This document shows positions 52,470 through 60,151 of a stretch of DNA of 64,000 nucleotides, one piece after another. The notes beneath the pieces are model-generated. The model was not told the origin of the DNA, searched no databases, and worked only from the letters and a program-made list of their open reading frames with translations. Each line of letters begins with the position of its first letter. Position 1 is the stretch's first letter. The position numbers and the translations under genes were made by a program. The stretch spans positions 2,066,501-2,130,500 of the forward strand of contig NC_018515.1 in assembly GCF_000231385.2 (NCBI RefSeq), in the 5' to 3' direction. Origin of the DNA: Desulfosporosinus meridiei DSM 13257. GTDB taxonomy: Bacteria; Bacillota; Desulfitobacteriia; Desulfitobacteriales; Desulfitobacteriaceae.

Positions 52470-53120
52470 TCATTCTCTGAATTTTGAAACGGATCTTTCT
52501 CTTTGAACTTTCACTTGATTTTCAAAGGCGTTTTTATATTCTTTGTATTGCTTTGATGACAATATATCTTGTTTGTCAGAGGCATTCAATGGTATGTTTG
52601 AATTTGGTCCGGATATTATAATTGAACCATCATTTCCTGCACTGCCGGAAAAGATGTAGTATTTGTTTTCTGCTGGAAGTTCGTCATTTTCAAAAACATA
52701 TACTGCTTTTTTATCTGCTGAAATACCACCATCTTTCCGGAATTCAATAGGAGTATTTATATTCAAGTTTCCCTTTATGTTGTCGATGACTTCAATTTCA
52801 TAAATCGTGTAAGGTGCACTTGTCTCTTTAGTTCCAGCATATTGAGCCACCGTAGTCACTCGTTCTGAATAAACAGTTCCGTGATTCTTTACTACTTTAC
52901 CCACAAAAACATAGTCAACAAATCCAACATTTGCATTGGGATTATCCAAATTAATTACAAAAGAACTCCTCATTGGATATATCGGCAATTCACTTACATC
53001 GACATTTGCTGCTGGAATTAAAACTTCCTTATCGTTATTTATAGCATAAGCGCCTAATGCCAGCCCTAAACCTAAAACAACTATGGCTATAGTATTAATT
53101 ATTTTTTTCTTAATAATCAT
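52470..53120 (-). CDS. secreted/anchored hypothetical protein under a ComA-like promoter
   Basis: A 216-residue protein with an N-terminal signal or anchor (MIIKKKIINTIAIVVLGLGL then ALGAYA) and an outer domain of about 190 residues of unknown family (FVGKVVKNHGTVYSERVTTV, YTIYEIEVIDNIKGNLN, YYIFSGSAGNDGSIIISGP). ATG after TGGAGG. It is divergent from comQ, and its promoter carries the tripartite box plus a second ComA-box-like repeat, so it is a likely target of the neighbouring quorum-sensing system. Confidence 0.75.
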   Translation of the reverse strand: MIIKKKIINTIAIVVLGLGLALGAYAINNDKEVLIPAANVDVSELPIYPMRSSFVINLDNPNANVGFVDYVFVGKVVKNHGTVYSERVTTVAQYAGTKETSAPYTIYEIEVIDNIKGNLNINTPIEFRKDGGISADKKAVYVFENDELPAENKYYIFSGSAGNDGSIIISGPNSNIPLNASDKQDILSSKQYKEYKNAFENQVKVQRERSVSKFRE

Positions 53121-53151
53121 AAATCTAAAACCTCCATCCTACAATTACTTT

Positions 53152-53202
53152 ACAATAATCAAAATATTTTTGCACCGAAAAACTCACTGCAAGATACCGC
53201 AA
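53152..53202 (-). promoter_or_regulatory. ComA-box-like quorum-sensing promoter (copy B)
   Basis: Minus strand: TTGCGG-TATC-TTGCAG-N6-TTTCGG, then 17 bases and TATTGT. Upstream lies a second palindrome (TTGCG-AAAAC-CGCAA, fwd 53207-53221). The layout is the same as before comX. From here to comQ (53203-53561) no gene is visible. Confidence 0.7.
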
Positions 53203-53561
53203 TACTTTGCGGTTTTCGCAAATCGATTTTTAAAACATACTGTCAGACTTGGAGACCTTATCCATAAGAAGAAAATAGGCTTTCCTAAAAGACAAAAGAG
53301 GCACTCATTAACGTCTTATAGAGCTATCACTTAAGAAAATCATCATTGTGACTTCGTTCGCCAAATTTTGACTAAACGTTATGTCATAATGAAAGAGTAT
53401 AAAACTAGATGAAGTTTCTTCATTAGCCGGGTACGTGACTGTAAATTGAAACCAAGTAGCTCGTATAGGATTCAGCCAATACATAAACCCTCTCAGGGGT
53501 CGGCACTACTTGCTGTAAAAAGATAGTTTACTTTTGGTTCGGAATAGGTGGTAACAAATTT

Positions 53562-54476
53562 ATGCTAGAAGATTGGAAGCTTATCGGCCAGGTAATGTTA
53601 GAATTAGTCAATGACTATTTTCCGGTGAAGGAACTAAAAATAAACATGTCAGAATTCATTACCTTCAAAATGAACGGTCATTTCCCCTTCGGTCAGCTCG
53701 TTATTTTGCATTACCAAATGTTTGGCGGGCAGTCTAAAGACATCTTTAATACGGCAGCAGCAGTTGAACTAATGATTCTTTCTCTGGATATATTTGATGA
53801 TTTGCAGGATCAGGATAATTTTTCCGTACCTTGGCAGAGAATGGATCACGCTCTAGTTTTGAACATAGCTATAGGTCTGCTGATGGTTAGTTCAAAAGCA
53901 TTAGAACAAACATCGTTTGATCAAGATAGGAAGGTAATGGCCAACGACAGCTTAAATACCTGTGTGCTTAAAGCGATTAATGGCCAACACTCTGATCTTA
54001 TGGGCAATATTGAATCTGAAGAAGATTACATCCAAATGGTTAGGGGGAAATCAGGTTCACTTATGGCTTCGGCATGTTTGCTAGGTACTATACTTACTTC
54101 TGACAAACATCATGAAATCGTCAGTAAATACGGAGAACATATTGGGATAATTGCCCAAATAAGGAATGATATCAAGGATACTTGCCGCTGGGATGAAAAA
54201 GATGACCTGATTAACAAAAGGAAAACTCTCCTCACATTGTATTTATTCAAGAATTCAAGACCCCAATATCAGTTTGTGAAGGACTATTTTAGCGGCAAGT
54301 TAAACAAGGAAGAATTAATCCAAAGTAAGGAAGAAATTCAAGAGTTAATTCAAAAATCTGGTGTTTTTGAATATACGCGGGTTATTATGAAAGTAAATCA
54401 ACAAAAGGCGATTGAACTGATAGATAAAATAGGGATAGAAAATAAGTGGAAGGAAAAGCTATTGCAATTTATATAA
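53562..54476 (+). CDS. comQ: ComQ-like isoprenyl transferase
   Basis: A 304-residue trans-prenyltransferase fold protein. The first Asp-rich motif is DDLQD (79-83) and the second is NDIKD (about 203-207). The NGQHSDL motif between them and the overall length agree with ComQ, which cleaves and prenylates ComX on a Trp in Bacillus. It directly precedes a ComX-like gene and ComP/ComA genes, which makes the assignment secure compared with a housekeeping prenyl synthase. ATG start; no strong ribosome site is visible (GGTGGTAACAAATTT). Confidence 0.88.
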   Translation: MLEDWKLIGQVMLELVNDYFPVKELKINMSEFITFKMNGHFPFGQLVILHYQMFGGQSKDIFNTAAAVELMILSLDIFDDLQDQDNFSVPWQRMDHALVLNIAIGLLMVSSKALEQTSFDQDRKVMANDSLNTCVLKAINGQHSDLMGNIESEEDYIQMVRGKSGSLMASACLLGTILTSDKHHEIVSKYGEHIGIIAQIRNDIKDTCRWDEKDDLINKRKTLLTLYLFKNSRPQYQFVKDYFSGKLNKEELIQSKEEIQELIQKSGVFEYTRVIMKVNQQKAIELIDKIGIENKWKEKLLQFI

Positions 54477-54497
54477 TGTAGTTGCCCCGCAATACAA

Positions 54498-54548
54498 TTG
54501 CGGGAACCCGCAGTCCTGTTTGCGGGGCTATTTGATGGATTATATGAT
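54498..54548 (+). promoter_or_regulatory. ComA-box-like promoter of comX (copy D)
   Basis: TTGCGG-GAAC-CCGCAG-TCCTGT-TTGCGG, then 17 bases and TATGAT. The first 16 bases differ from the Bacillus ComA consensus TTGCGG-N4-CCGCAA at one position. It sits in the comQ-comX gap. Together with an upstream CCCCGCAAT it can also fold into hairpins (GCCCCGCAA/TTGCGGGGC), so it may double as a partial terminator of comQ. It suggests positive feedback on pheromone production. Confidence 0.75.
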
Positions 54549-54583
54549 AGTATATTAAATAAATTAAAGGAGAGAAAAAGGGT

Positions 54584-54748
54584 ATGTTACAAAATGTTGT
54601 CGAATACTTAATAGAAAACCCGGATGTAAAAGAGAAAGTTAAAGAAGGCTCTGCAAGCTTAGTAGGATTAACAAAGATGGAGCAGCAGGCAGTTATTGAT
54701 AGCTTTGAAGATGAGCCCAGCGTCGTTGGGCCATTGCAGTATTGGTAA
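54584..54748 (+). CDS. comX: ComX-like pheromone precursor (54 aa)
   Basis: A short gene between comQ and comP, with an AAAGGAGAG ribosome site. The conserved ComX pro-region pattern is clear: LQNVVEYLIENPDVKEKVKE then ASLVGLTKMEQQAVIDSF, comparable to the B. subtilis precursor. The acidic/short C-terminal part (EDEPSVVGPLQYW) should give the mature pheromone. The only Trp is the very last residue (Trp54), whereas in B. subtilis it lies a few residues in. ComQ would prenylate this Trp before release outside the cell. Confidence 0.88.
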   Translation: MLQNVVEYLIENPDVKEKVKEGSASLVGLTKMEQQAVIDSFEDEPSVVGPLQYW

Positions 54749-54751
54749 GAA

Positions 54752-54791
54752 ATTAAAGAAAAGTCAGGATAAATCCTGACTTTTCTTTAAT
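54752..54791 (+). terminator. hairpin between comX and comP
   Basis: ATTAAAGAAAAGTCAGGA pairs fully with TCCTGACTTTTCTTTAAT around a 4-base loop. It is a strong terminator or processing site that would lower comP/comA expression relative to comX. Confidence 0.85.
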
Positions 54792-54806
54792 GAAGGAGAT
54801 TTGTGA

Positions 54807-57146
54807 ATGGGAGACCTGAAAAGACGTTGCATGTGGCTATCTTCTGCCGGAATAATTTTAATATTGATCTATTACCTGCCCTTTGTCAGCCTAAACGTTC
54901 CTTACATCGGCCTAAACGTGGTGGAAAATGAAGCAGGTAAATGGCAGATATCTAATGTCGATCATCTTGGTTGGGCCAATCAACAAGGAATCAAGGCTGG
55001 AGATACTGTAGCATTGATCAACCAAAATAAGCCTAGCGAGCATTTTACCGTCAGTCAATATGGTATCATTGAACAGGCAGAGACATTAACAATTAATAAA
55101 AGTGACGAATTGATTTTATATAAGGTGACCAATACTGCCACTCAAGATTTGATTTGGTATCACATTTTGATACCAGGACTAGTCTTTGGGATTCTCTTTA
55201 TTTTTTCCCTGTTTCTATATATTAAGAAAAGGGATGATAAGGCTGCTCTTCTCCTCATTCTCTTTTTTATTGCCATAGGGTTTAGCTACTTAAGTTCTGG
55301 GGCTTCTGCTAGGATAGATATTCTCGGGATATACATCAATCGAATTACACTGTCTTTAATCCCCGTACTATTTTTGGAATTTTTACGAGTTTATTTTTTG
55401 CAACATGGACTTATTTTGTATAGTCGTAGGCTCTTGTTTGCATTGTATGGAATAAATGGGTTGCTGCTTGTTATTCTTTCATTGTTTCAGATCTTCGGCG
55501 GAAGGTTATCGATTATCAGGTATTCCTTTCTGGCTGTCTTTTCAGTAAGCATTCTTCTATGTTTTTACATTATTATCTCTCGGTATATGCGTTATAGAAA
55601 TACCGTGCACAAACCTGTTTTTAAAATTATAATAGTAGGTTTTATACTGTCCTTTTTCCCCTTTGTCGTATTAGTGGGTCTACCAAGTATTCTATTCGGG
55701 GTTGAACTTATACCGGGGGCTTTAGGGGCGGTTTTCTTAGTATTTCTTCCGGTTGTTTTTTTATATCTAATTACAGCAAAAAGCTTGTTTGATATCGATT
55801 TTATCATTAGCCGTATACGATATTACTCCATAATCTGCCTCATACCTACTACGCTCTTTTTATTGATTGTAATCTATATTGTAAGAGAAATTACTTTTCT
55901 TCAGGGGATTCATGTTGGCCTTGTTGCTTATATAGGAATCATAGTGTTTCTGTATATCAAAGAAGAGCTTGATTTCAGTTTTCGTTCAAAATTATTTAGA
56001 GAAAAGTATAATTTCCAAGCCAGCTTAGACCGTTTCTCCCAGACTATTTCCAGGGTGATGAAGCCAGCTGAACTGGAAGAAGAATTAATCATAGAAGTCA
56101 TGCAAGTCTTACCGGTGAAATCTATTTCTTTGTTCGCAATGGACCTGACAGACAATTCATTGGTAATAAAAAAAGGGGATCCGAATTATCCGACTGAAGA
56201 AAACATTAATTGGTTAAATAACAATATCAGATCGATTTCCGTTGGAGAATTAATCGATATAGATAGTGAAGTTTTGCTTATAGTAAGTAAGGCGGAGGAC
56301 AAAATTCACCTGGTATGGATTAGAGAAAAGCAAAATCGAACTTCTTTTAATCAACATGAAAAAGTATGGCTTAGAACAATCGCTTCTTATGCCAGCCTAG
56401 TCTATGAAAACTTACGCTTAATTGAGGGATTAACCGTAAAATTAGAGGAAGCGGTTAGCAAAAAAGACCCAGAGCATCCTTGGGTAATGCGTCTTCTATT
56501 TAACTTATCGGAAAAAGAGAGACGACGTCTTGCCTTAGATTTACATGATTCAGCGCTGCAACATCAATTGCTGTGGTATCGAAAGCTGGAAATAATATTA
56601 GAAGATGAAAAAATCCCGGAAGATCTGAAGAAGCAATTGAATAATCTGGCAGAAGGAATGTTAGATGTAACACATCAAATTCGGGAAACCTGCAATGAAT
56701 TATTTCCGCCTTTACTAAGGGAATCAGGGATTGTAGAAGCGTTAAAGAATTTGTTTGCCAATGCCCAATTGCGAACAAATTACGTTGTTAATTTCGATTC
56801 AAAAGATTTCAGTATGAATTTGGATTATGAACATGTATTAGCCCTTTACCGAATTGTCCAAGAGTTGTTGACAAATGCAGCAAAACACTCCAAAGCAACA
56901 GAAGTTAATATCTCGTTATCTAATAGTAATGATATTTTAGAATTTAGGTATCAAGATAACGGTATTGGTATAGATCTAAACAACTTAAAATCTTCACTTA
57001 GCCATATGGGGTTATCTGGAATCAAAGAACGAGTTTCAAGTCTTGGGGGTAATACAAGTCTTCATTCAAGTCTGGGTAAAGGATTGGAAGTTTCAATTTG
57101 CATGGTGGTAGAGATGATGTCCAGAGTAAGTGAACAAGTTGTTTAA
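54807..57146 (+). CDS. comP: ComP-like sensor histidine kinase
   Basis: A 779-residue kinase, close to the length of Bacillus ComP. After the first helix there is a PDZ-like outer loop (VDHLGWANQQGIKAGDTVAL), then about 7 more helices to residue ~390, a GAF-like linker, a HisKA_3 domain with His about 580 (RRLALDLHDSALQHQ) and HATPase with LLTNAAKHSKATEV, DNGIGI and GLSGIKERV. It should detect the modified ComX outside the cell and phosphorylate ComA. ATG after GAAGGAGATTTG. It is 15 bases from comA. Confidence 0.92.
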   Translation: MGDLKRRCMWLSSAGIILILIYYLPFVSLNVPYIGLNVVENEAGKWQISNVDHLGWANQQGIKAGDTVALINQNKPSEHFTVSQYGIIEQAETLTINKSDELILYKVTNTATQDLIWYHILIPGLVFGILFIFSLFLYIKKRDDKAALLLILFFIAIGFSYLSSGASARIDILGIYINRITLSLIPVLFLEFLRVYFLQHGLILYSRRLLFALYGINGLLLVILSLFQIFGGRLSIIRYSFLAVFSVSILLCFYIIISRYMRYRNTVHKPVFKIIIVGFILSFFPFVVLVGLPSILFGVELIPGALGAVFLVFLPVVFLYLITAKSLFDIDFIISRIRYYSIICLIPTTLFLLIVIYIVREITFLQGIHVGLVAYIGIIVFLYIKEELDFSFRSKLFREKYNFQASLDRFSQTISRVMKPAELEEELIIEVMQVLPVKSISLFAMDLTDNSLVIKKGDPNYPTEENINWLNNNIRSISVGELIDIDSEVLLIVSKAEDKIHLVWIREKQNRTSFNQHEKVWLRTIASYASLVYENLRLIEGLTVKLEEAVSKKDPEHPWVMRLLFNLSEKERRRLALDLHDSALQHQLLWYRKLEIILEDEKIPEDLKKQLNNLAEGMLDVTHQIRETCNELFPPLLRESGIVEALKNLFANAQLRTNYVVNFDSKDFSMNLDYEHVLALYRIVQELLTNAAKHSKATEVNISLSNSNDILEFRYQDNGIGIDLNNLKSSLSHMGLSGIKERVSSLGGNTSLHSSLGKGLEVSICMVVEMMSRVSEQVV

Positions 57147-57161
57147 GGGGGAAGGGACAAA

Positions 57162-57818
57162 GTGATTCAAATTTTATTAGTCGATGATCATCCCTCAGTT
57201 GGTGAAGGTACAAAAAGCATGATTGAGCAAGACGTGGAAATGCAAGTTACTGTGGTAACTTCCAGTATGGAGGCATTAGAATTAATAAATAACCAGACTT
57301 TTGATGTTCTGATGTTTGATTTGAATATGCCGGTAATCAATGGATTGGAATTAACTCGGAGAGTAATCACGACAAATTCGGATACCCCGATTATAATTTA
57401 TTCAGGTTACGATATTGCTCCTCATTTTAATGTTCTAGTTGAATCCCGTGTTGCTGGGTTCGTAAGTAAAACAGCATCGCGAGAGCAGCTTATAACGGCG
57501 ATCCGCTGTGCCTTGCATGGTGAGGCCGTTATACCCGTATCCCTATTACATCAGCTAAGGCGTAATGATGCTAGAGTTGCTGCCTCAGTGAATGAAGAAA
57601 TAAAAGGTATTTCAATTGATGAAAGGGAGCAAGCGATTTTGAGAGAAGTCTCTAAAGGTAAGGGTAACAGGGAAATTGCAGATATTTTATTGATAAGTCA
57701 ACGAACGGTTGAGTATAATTTGACGCGGATTTTTGGGAAGTTAAACGTACGCTCTAGGGCGGAGGCAATTGTTGAAGCTAAGCGCCTTGGGCTTATTCCT
57801 AGTGAGGATTTTATATAG
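57162..57818 (+). CDS. comA: ComA-like response regulator (NarL/LuxR type)
   Basis: A 218-residue regulator: receiver with Asp8/Asp9, phospho-Asp53 (MFDLNMPVINGLEL) and Lys in GFVSKTAS, then a LuxR-type HTH (ISIDEREQAILREVSKGKGN, then LLISQRTVEYNLTRIFGKLN). GTG start after GGGGGAAGGG. It should bind the TTGCGG-type boxes found at four promoters in this window (inference), linking ComX sensing to secreted-protein genes. Confidence 0.9.
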   Translation: MIQILLVDDHPSVGEGTKSMIEQDVEMQVTVVTSSMEALELINNQTFDVLMFDLNMPVINGLELTRRVITTNSDTPIIIYSGYDIAPHFNVLVESRVAGFVSKTASREQLITAIRCALHGEAVIPVSLLHQLRRNDARVAASVNEEIKGISIDEREQAILREVSKGKGNREIADILLISQRTVEYNLTRIFGKLNVRSRAEAIVEAKRLGLIPSEDFI

Positions 57819-57890
57819 TTATTAGTTTTGAAATTTGGGTTAAAATAGTAATCTGAAAAATGTTACAGGGCCGTGAGGTCCTTTTTTGGG
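57810..57890 (+). repeat. 3'-end cassette shared with the MFS gene end
   Basis: TTTTATATAGTTATTAGTTT, then TAATC.GAAAAAT and TTACAGGG-CCGTGAGGTCCTTTTTT, matching 38545-38634. The hairpin ends comA transcription. A ComA-box promoter follows in both copies. Confidence 0.65.
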
Positions 57891-57936
57891 TCGTATCTGG
57901 CATCTTTATAAATAGGTTTGCGGTTACATAAAGGAA

Positions 57937-57987
57937 TTGCGGTATCTTGCAGTAAGATTTTCGGTGCATTAGTATTTAGATTATGGT
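57937..57987 (+). promoter_or_regulatory. ComA-box-like quorum-sensing promoter (copy C)
   Basis: TTGCGG-TATC-TTGCAG-N6-TTTCGG, then 17 bases and TATGGT. A further TTTGCGGTTA lies upstream (57917-57926). Downstream there is now only a short truncated frame. Confidence 0.65.
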
Positions 57988-58016
57988 AAAGTAAATTGTA
58001 ATGGATGCGGTGTAAT

Positions 58017-58061
58017 TTGCCAAAAAAACAATATCTTGGAATAATATCACTGGTGTACTGA
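58017..58061 (+). pseudogene. truncated signal-peptide gene after copy C
   Basis: TTG-started frame MPKKQYLGIISLVY then stop. The basic start and hydrophobic run look like the beginning of a secreted or anchored protein, as at the other two ComA-type promoters. The following ~190 bases (58062-58250) do not continue it. They contain a hairpin (GCCTTGACATG/CATGTCAAGGC) and a minus-strand frame I cannot identify, possibly insertion debris. Confidence 0.4.
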
Positions 58062-58393
58062 AATAAATCCACCTTGATCATGAAGATCCAACTCTTGTGA
58101 AAACTAACCTTCAAGGCAAGAAACTCTTTGAAGTCGAGCCTTGACATGTGACCCCATGTCAAGGCCTGCTCTGGAGTGAAGTCGAGTGGTACTGTCGATG
58201 CACACTGTGGATCTTTTTTGTTTAAACAGTGGATCCAAAATATCACTCTAATGGATTAATTTGGATGATAATATTCAATCAAAGAGGTGAAGTCAAGGAG
58301 ATTGGTGCTTATAAAGGAAGAAAAGGAAGAACTAGTTGAACTTGTATTCATTAAACTAGTATCCGGTGAGGAGTTGAGTAGACTTTATTGTAT

Positions 58394-58419
58394 TTAAATG
58401 GTTTTCGCCATTTAAATAA
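58394..58419. terminator. small hairpin in the gene-poor stretch after comA
   Basis: ATTTAAATGG-TTTTCG-CCATTTAAAT is a perfect hairpin. A second pairing, GCCCTCAGATCAT with ATGATCTGAAGGC, lies at 58423-58470. Apart from these I see no genes in 58251-58540. Confidence 0.55.
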
Positions 58420-58562
58420 AGATGCCCTCAGATCATCCATACCGGCAAAGTAACAAATGATCTGAAGGCGTTCGCCCCTACACAAAATAGTAGGTAATTT
58501 TTATACTACACCTACTGGGGATATTTGTGAAGGGAGCTTTAAATAAGGAGGAGAAAATTATT

Positions 58563-58685
58563 TTGATTTTTATCCCCAGGAAAATTTCTTCACGAGGGCT
58601 CAATTTTGATGTTCTTCAAAAAATTGTTTTGCTATCTAATTGGCGAATTCCAAAAGGCAATAAAAAATATTGGGGGGAAGTCTAA
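58563..58685 (+). CDS. possible 40-residue upstream ORF
   Basis: TTG start about 12 bases after AAGGAGGAG, reading LIFIPRKISSRGLNFDVLQK and ending KKYWGEV. Its stop codon is one base from the GTG start of the bacteriocin precursor, so it could couple translation. It has no recognisable features otherwise. Confidence 0.3.
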   Translation: MIFIPRKISSRGLNFDVLQKIVLLSNWRIPKGNKKYWGEV

Positions 58686-58686
58686 A

Positions 58687-59442
58687 GTGATAGGAAAAAT
58701 TGGTAAACGACTACGGGCTGTTTTACTAACCACTCTCTCAGCGATTATGTTAATAACACCCATTTCAGGAGCTCTTGCTGCAACTCAATTAGTTCAAAAA
58801 AGTAGCCCCAGCTATGTTGAACTTAAAGGAGTAGAAGTTGAGAACATAACAAAACAGGCACTAGAGAGTGAAGAGGTAAAAAGTCTATTAACTGAAATGA
58901 ACGTGAATAATTTAAAGATCGATAGCACTAGAGCTTTTCGATGGAACTACGATAACAAGCAAGGGGATGTCCTAATTTTGGGTTCCAAAAAACCAAAAGA
59001 TATCCAGATAGTTTATACAAATGCAAACGGAATAATTAAAGCAGGGGCGGGACTCTTTGGAAGTACAGACGGTAATAAAACTATAGATGTATTTGATATT
59101 GTAGATGGAAAAGTCTATCAAACTTCTACTGTAGAATTGGTTGGCAAAGATACAAAAGTAAATTGGAAAGATGGTCCTCTAGCTACAAACGCCAAGAAAA
59201 ATTCAGGAAGTGATGTGACGGCTTCCTCCACCAGTTACACCATATGTACCTTCGTCTGCGGAGTGATCGCCTATGGAGGTGGGTGTGGTCTTACTGGTTA
59301 CTTCGCTTGTGTGGCAGCATGTGCACCCTTTGGCACCGCTACTTGTCCTATTATTTGTGGAGTTGTTTATGGTATCATATGTAGTGGTGCTGCATGGTAT
59401 AACTGTGATTGGATGTGCCAAGACCTAGGTTTTTATCCATAA
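58687..59442 (+). CDS. halocin C8-like bacteriocin precursor
   Basis: A 251-residue secreted precursor: signal peptide (MIGKIGKRLRAVLLTTLSAI ... SGALA), a middle domain of ~150 residues, and a C-terminal ~75-residue hydrophobic domain with 10 cysteines (SYTICTFVCGVIAYGGGCGL to WYNCDWMCQDLGFYP). Ten Cys in a Gly/Ala-rich tail is the pattern of halocin C8, whose precursor also has a large N-terminal part that gives immunity. I chose GTG with GGGGGAAG upstream; longer in-frame starts lack a site. It lies next to comA and a thiol oxidoreductase. Mature ends are unknown. Confidence 0.78.
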   Translation: MIGKIGKRLRAVLLTTLSAIMLITPISGALAATQLVQKSSPSYVELKGVEVENITKQALESEEVKSLLTEMNVNNLKIDSTRAFRWNYDNKQGDVLILGSKKPKDIQIVYTNANGIIKAGAGLFGSTDGNKTIDVFDIVDGKVYQTSTVELVGKDTKVNWKDGPLATNAKKNSGSDVTASSTSYTICTFVCGVIAYGGGCGLTGYFACVAACAPFGTATCPIICGVVYGIICSGAAWYNCDWMCQDLGFYP

Positions 59443-59595
59443 TTACAAATCAACGATTTGGTTGGAGGTCTAATCTGATTTCCAACCAAACAATCGTAAA
59501 AGGAACATTCCTGTAATGAATTATTGGATGTGAATTTGGCTAGACAAAGGTAAACTTAAAACAATCAAAAATGTTAGACTCAGGGGGAAAACGTT

Positions 59596-60015
59596 ATGAA
59601 TAAACTAAGTTTGAGGATAGTTACTCTTCTTTCTGTGTTCAATGCTATATTGCTAAGTTACACCGCGTGGGAAAAACATTTTCTTAAAGGTTGTGCTGCA
59701 TGTAACCAAGTGTTATTCTTTCCTATAAACAGTGTCACCTTGGCTTTATTAGGTGTTGCATCCTCGCTTACTTTGGCATTATTAAGTCTGTATATAATCC
59801 GCTCGGTCTATCTTAAGTACATGTCCATAATTATTGCCACTTTAAATGCTATATTTGCATCTTTTCTGCAAGTAGCCCAATTTGCTGAGGCAAAAAATTA
59901 TTGTTATCTCTGTCTAACGGCGGCAATTGTATTTTACATAATTTTTTGTTTGCTATTGTATGAGATTGTAATCAAGTCAATCTGGGCTAGAATGCAGAAT
60001 ATTCCGGTACAATAG
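59596..60015 (+). CDS. VKOR-like membrane thiol oxidoreductase
   Basis: A 139-residue protein with four membrane helices and two Cys pairs: CAAC (33/36) near the first outer loop and CYLC (103/106) at the start of the last helix. This layout resembles vitamin K epoxide reductase-type disulfide formers or MauE/DoxX-like proteins, although not all VKOR residues can be checked by eye. It probably makes disulfide bonds in the 10-Cys bacteriocin encoded 150 bases upstream. ATG after GGGGGAAAA. Confidence 0.72.
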   Translation: MNKLSLRIVTLLSVFNAILLSYTAWEKHFLKGCAACNQVLFFPINSVTLALLGVASSLTLALLSLYIIRSVYLKYMSIIIATLNAIFASFLQVAQFAEAKNYCYLCLTAAIVFYIIFCLLLYEIVIKSIWARMQNIPVQ

Positions 60016-60049
60016 CCTATGGAAGAGGGCGTGCCTCACGGGTCACGTT

Positions 60050-60132
60050 TTGTGTGGACAGCCTGTGTACCCTTAAGCACCATAACATGTCCTGTTATTG
60101 AGCAGTTGTTTACAGTAATATTATGTAGCTGA
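60050..60132 (+). pseudogene. remnant of a second bacteriocin copy
   Basis: TTTGTGTGGACAGCCTGTGT then ACCC, ACATGTCCTGTTATT and ATTATGTAG align with the gene segment 59308-59392 coding CVAACAPFGTATCPIICGVV. Here several Cys codons are lost and a stop follows. It is a decayed tandem duplicate of the halocin-like core. Confidence 0.6.
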
Positions 60133-60151
60133 TTTATCTAAGTTAATTGCA

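Noticed and set aside
57863-58246. 127-codon minus-strand ORF after comA
   Set aside because: It runs antisense across the ComA-box promoter, and its sequence shows no known domain. Part may be insertion debris, but I cannot support a gene.
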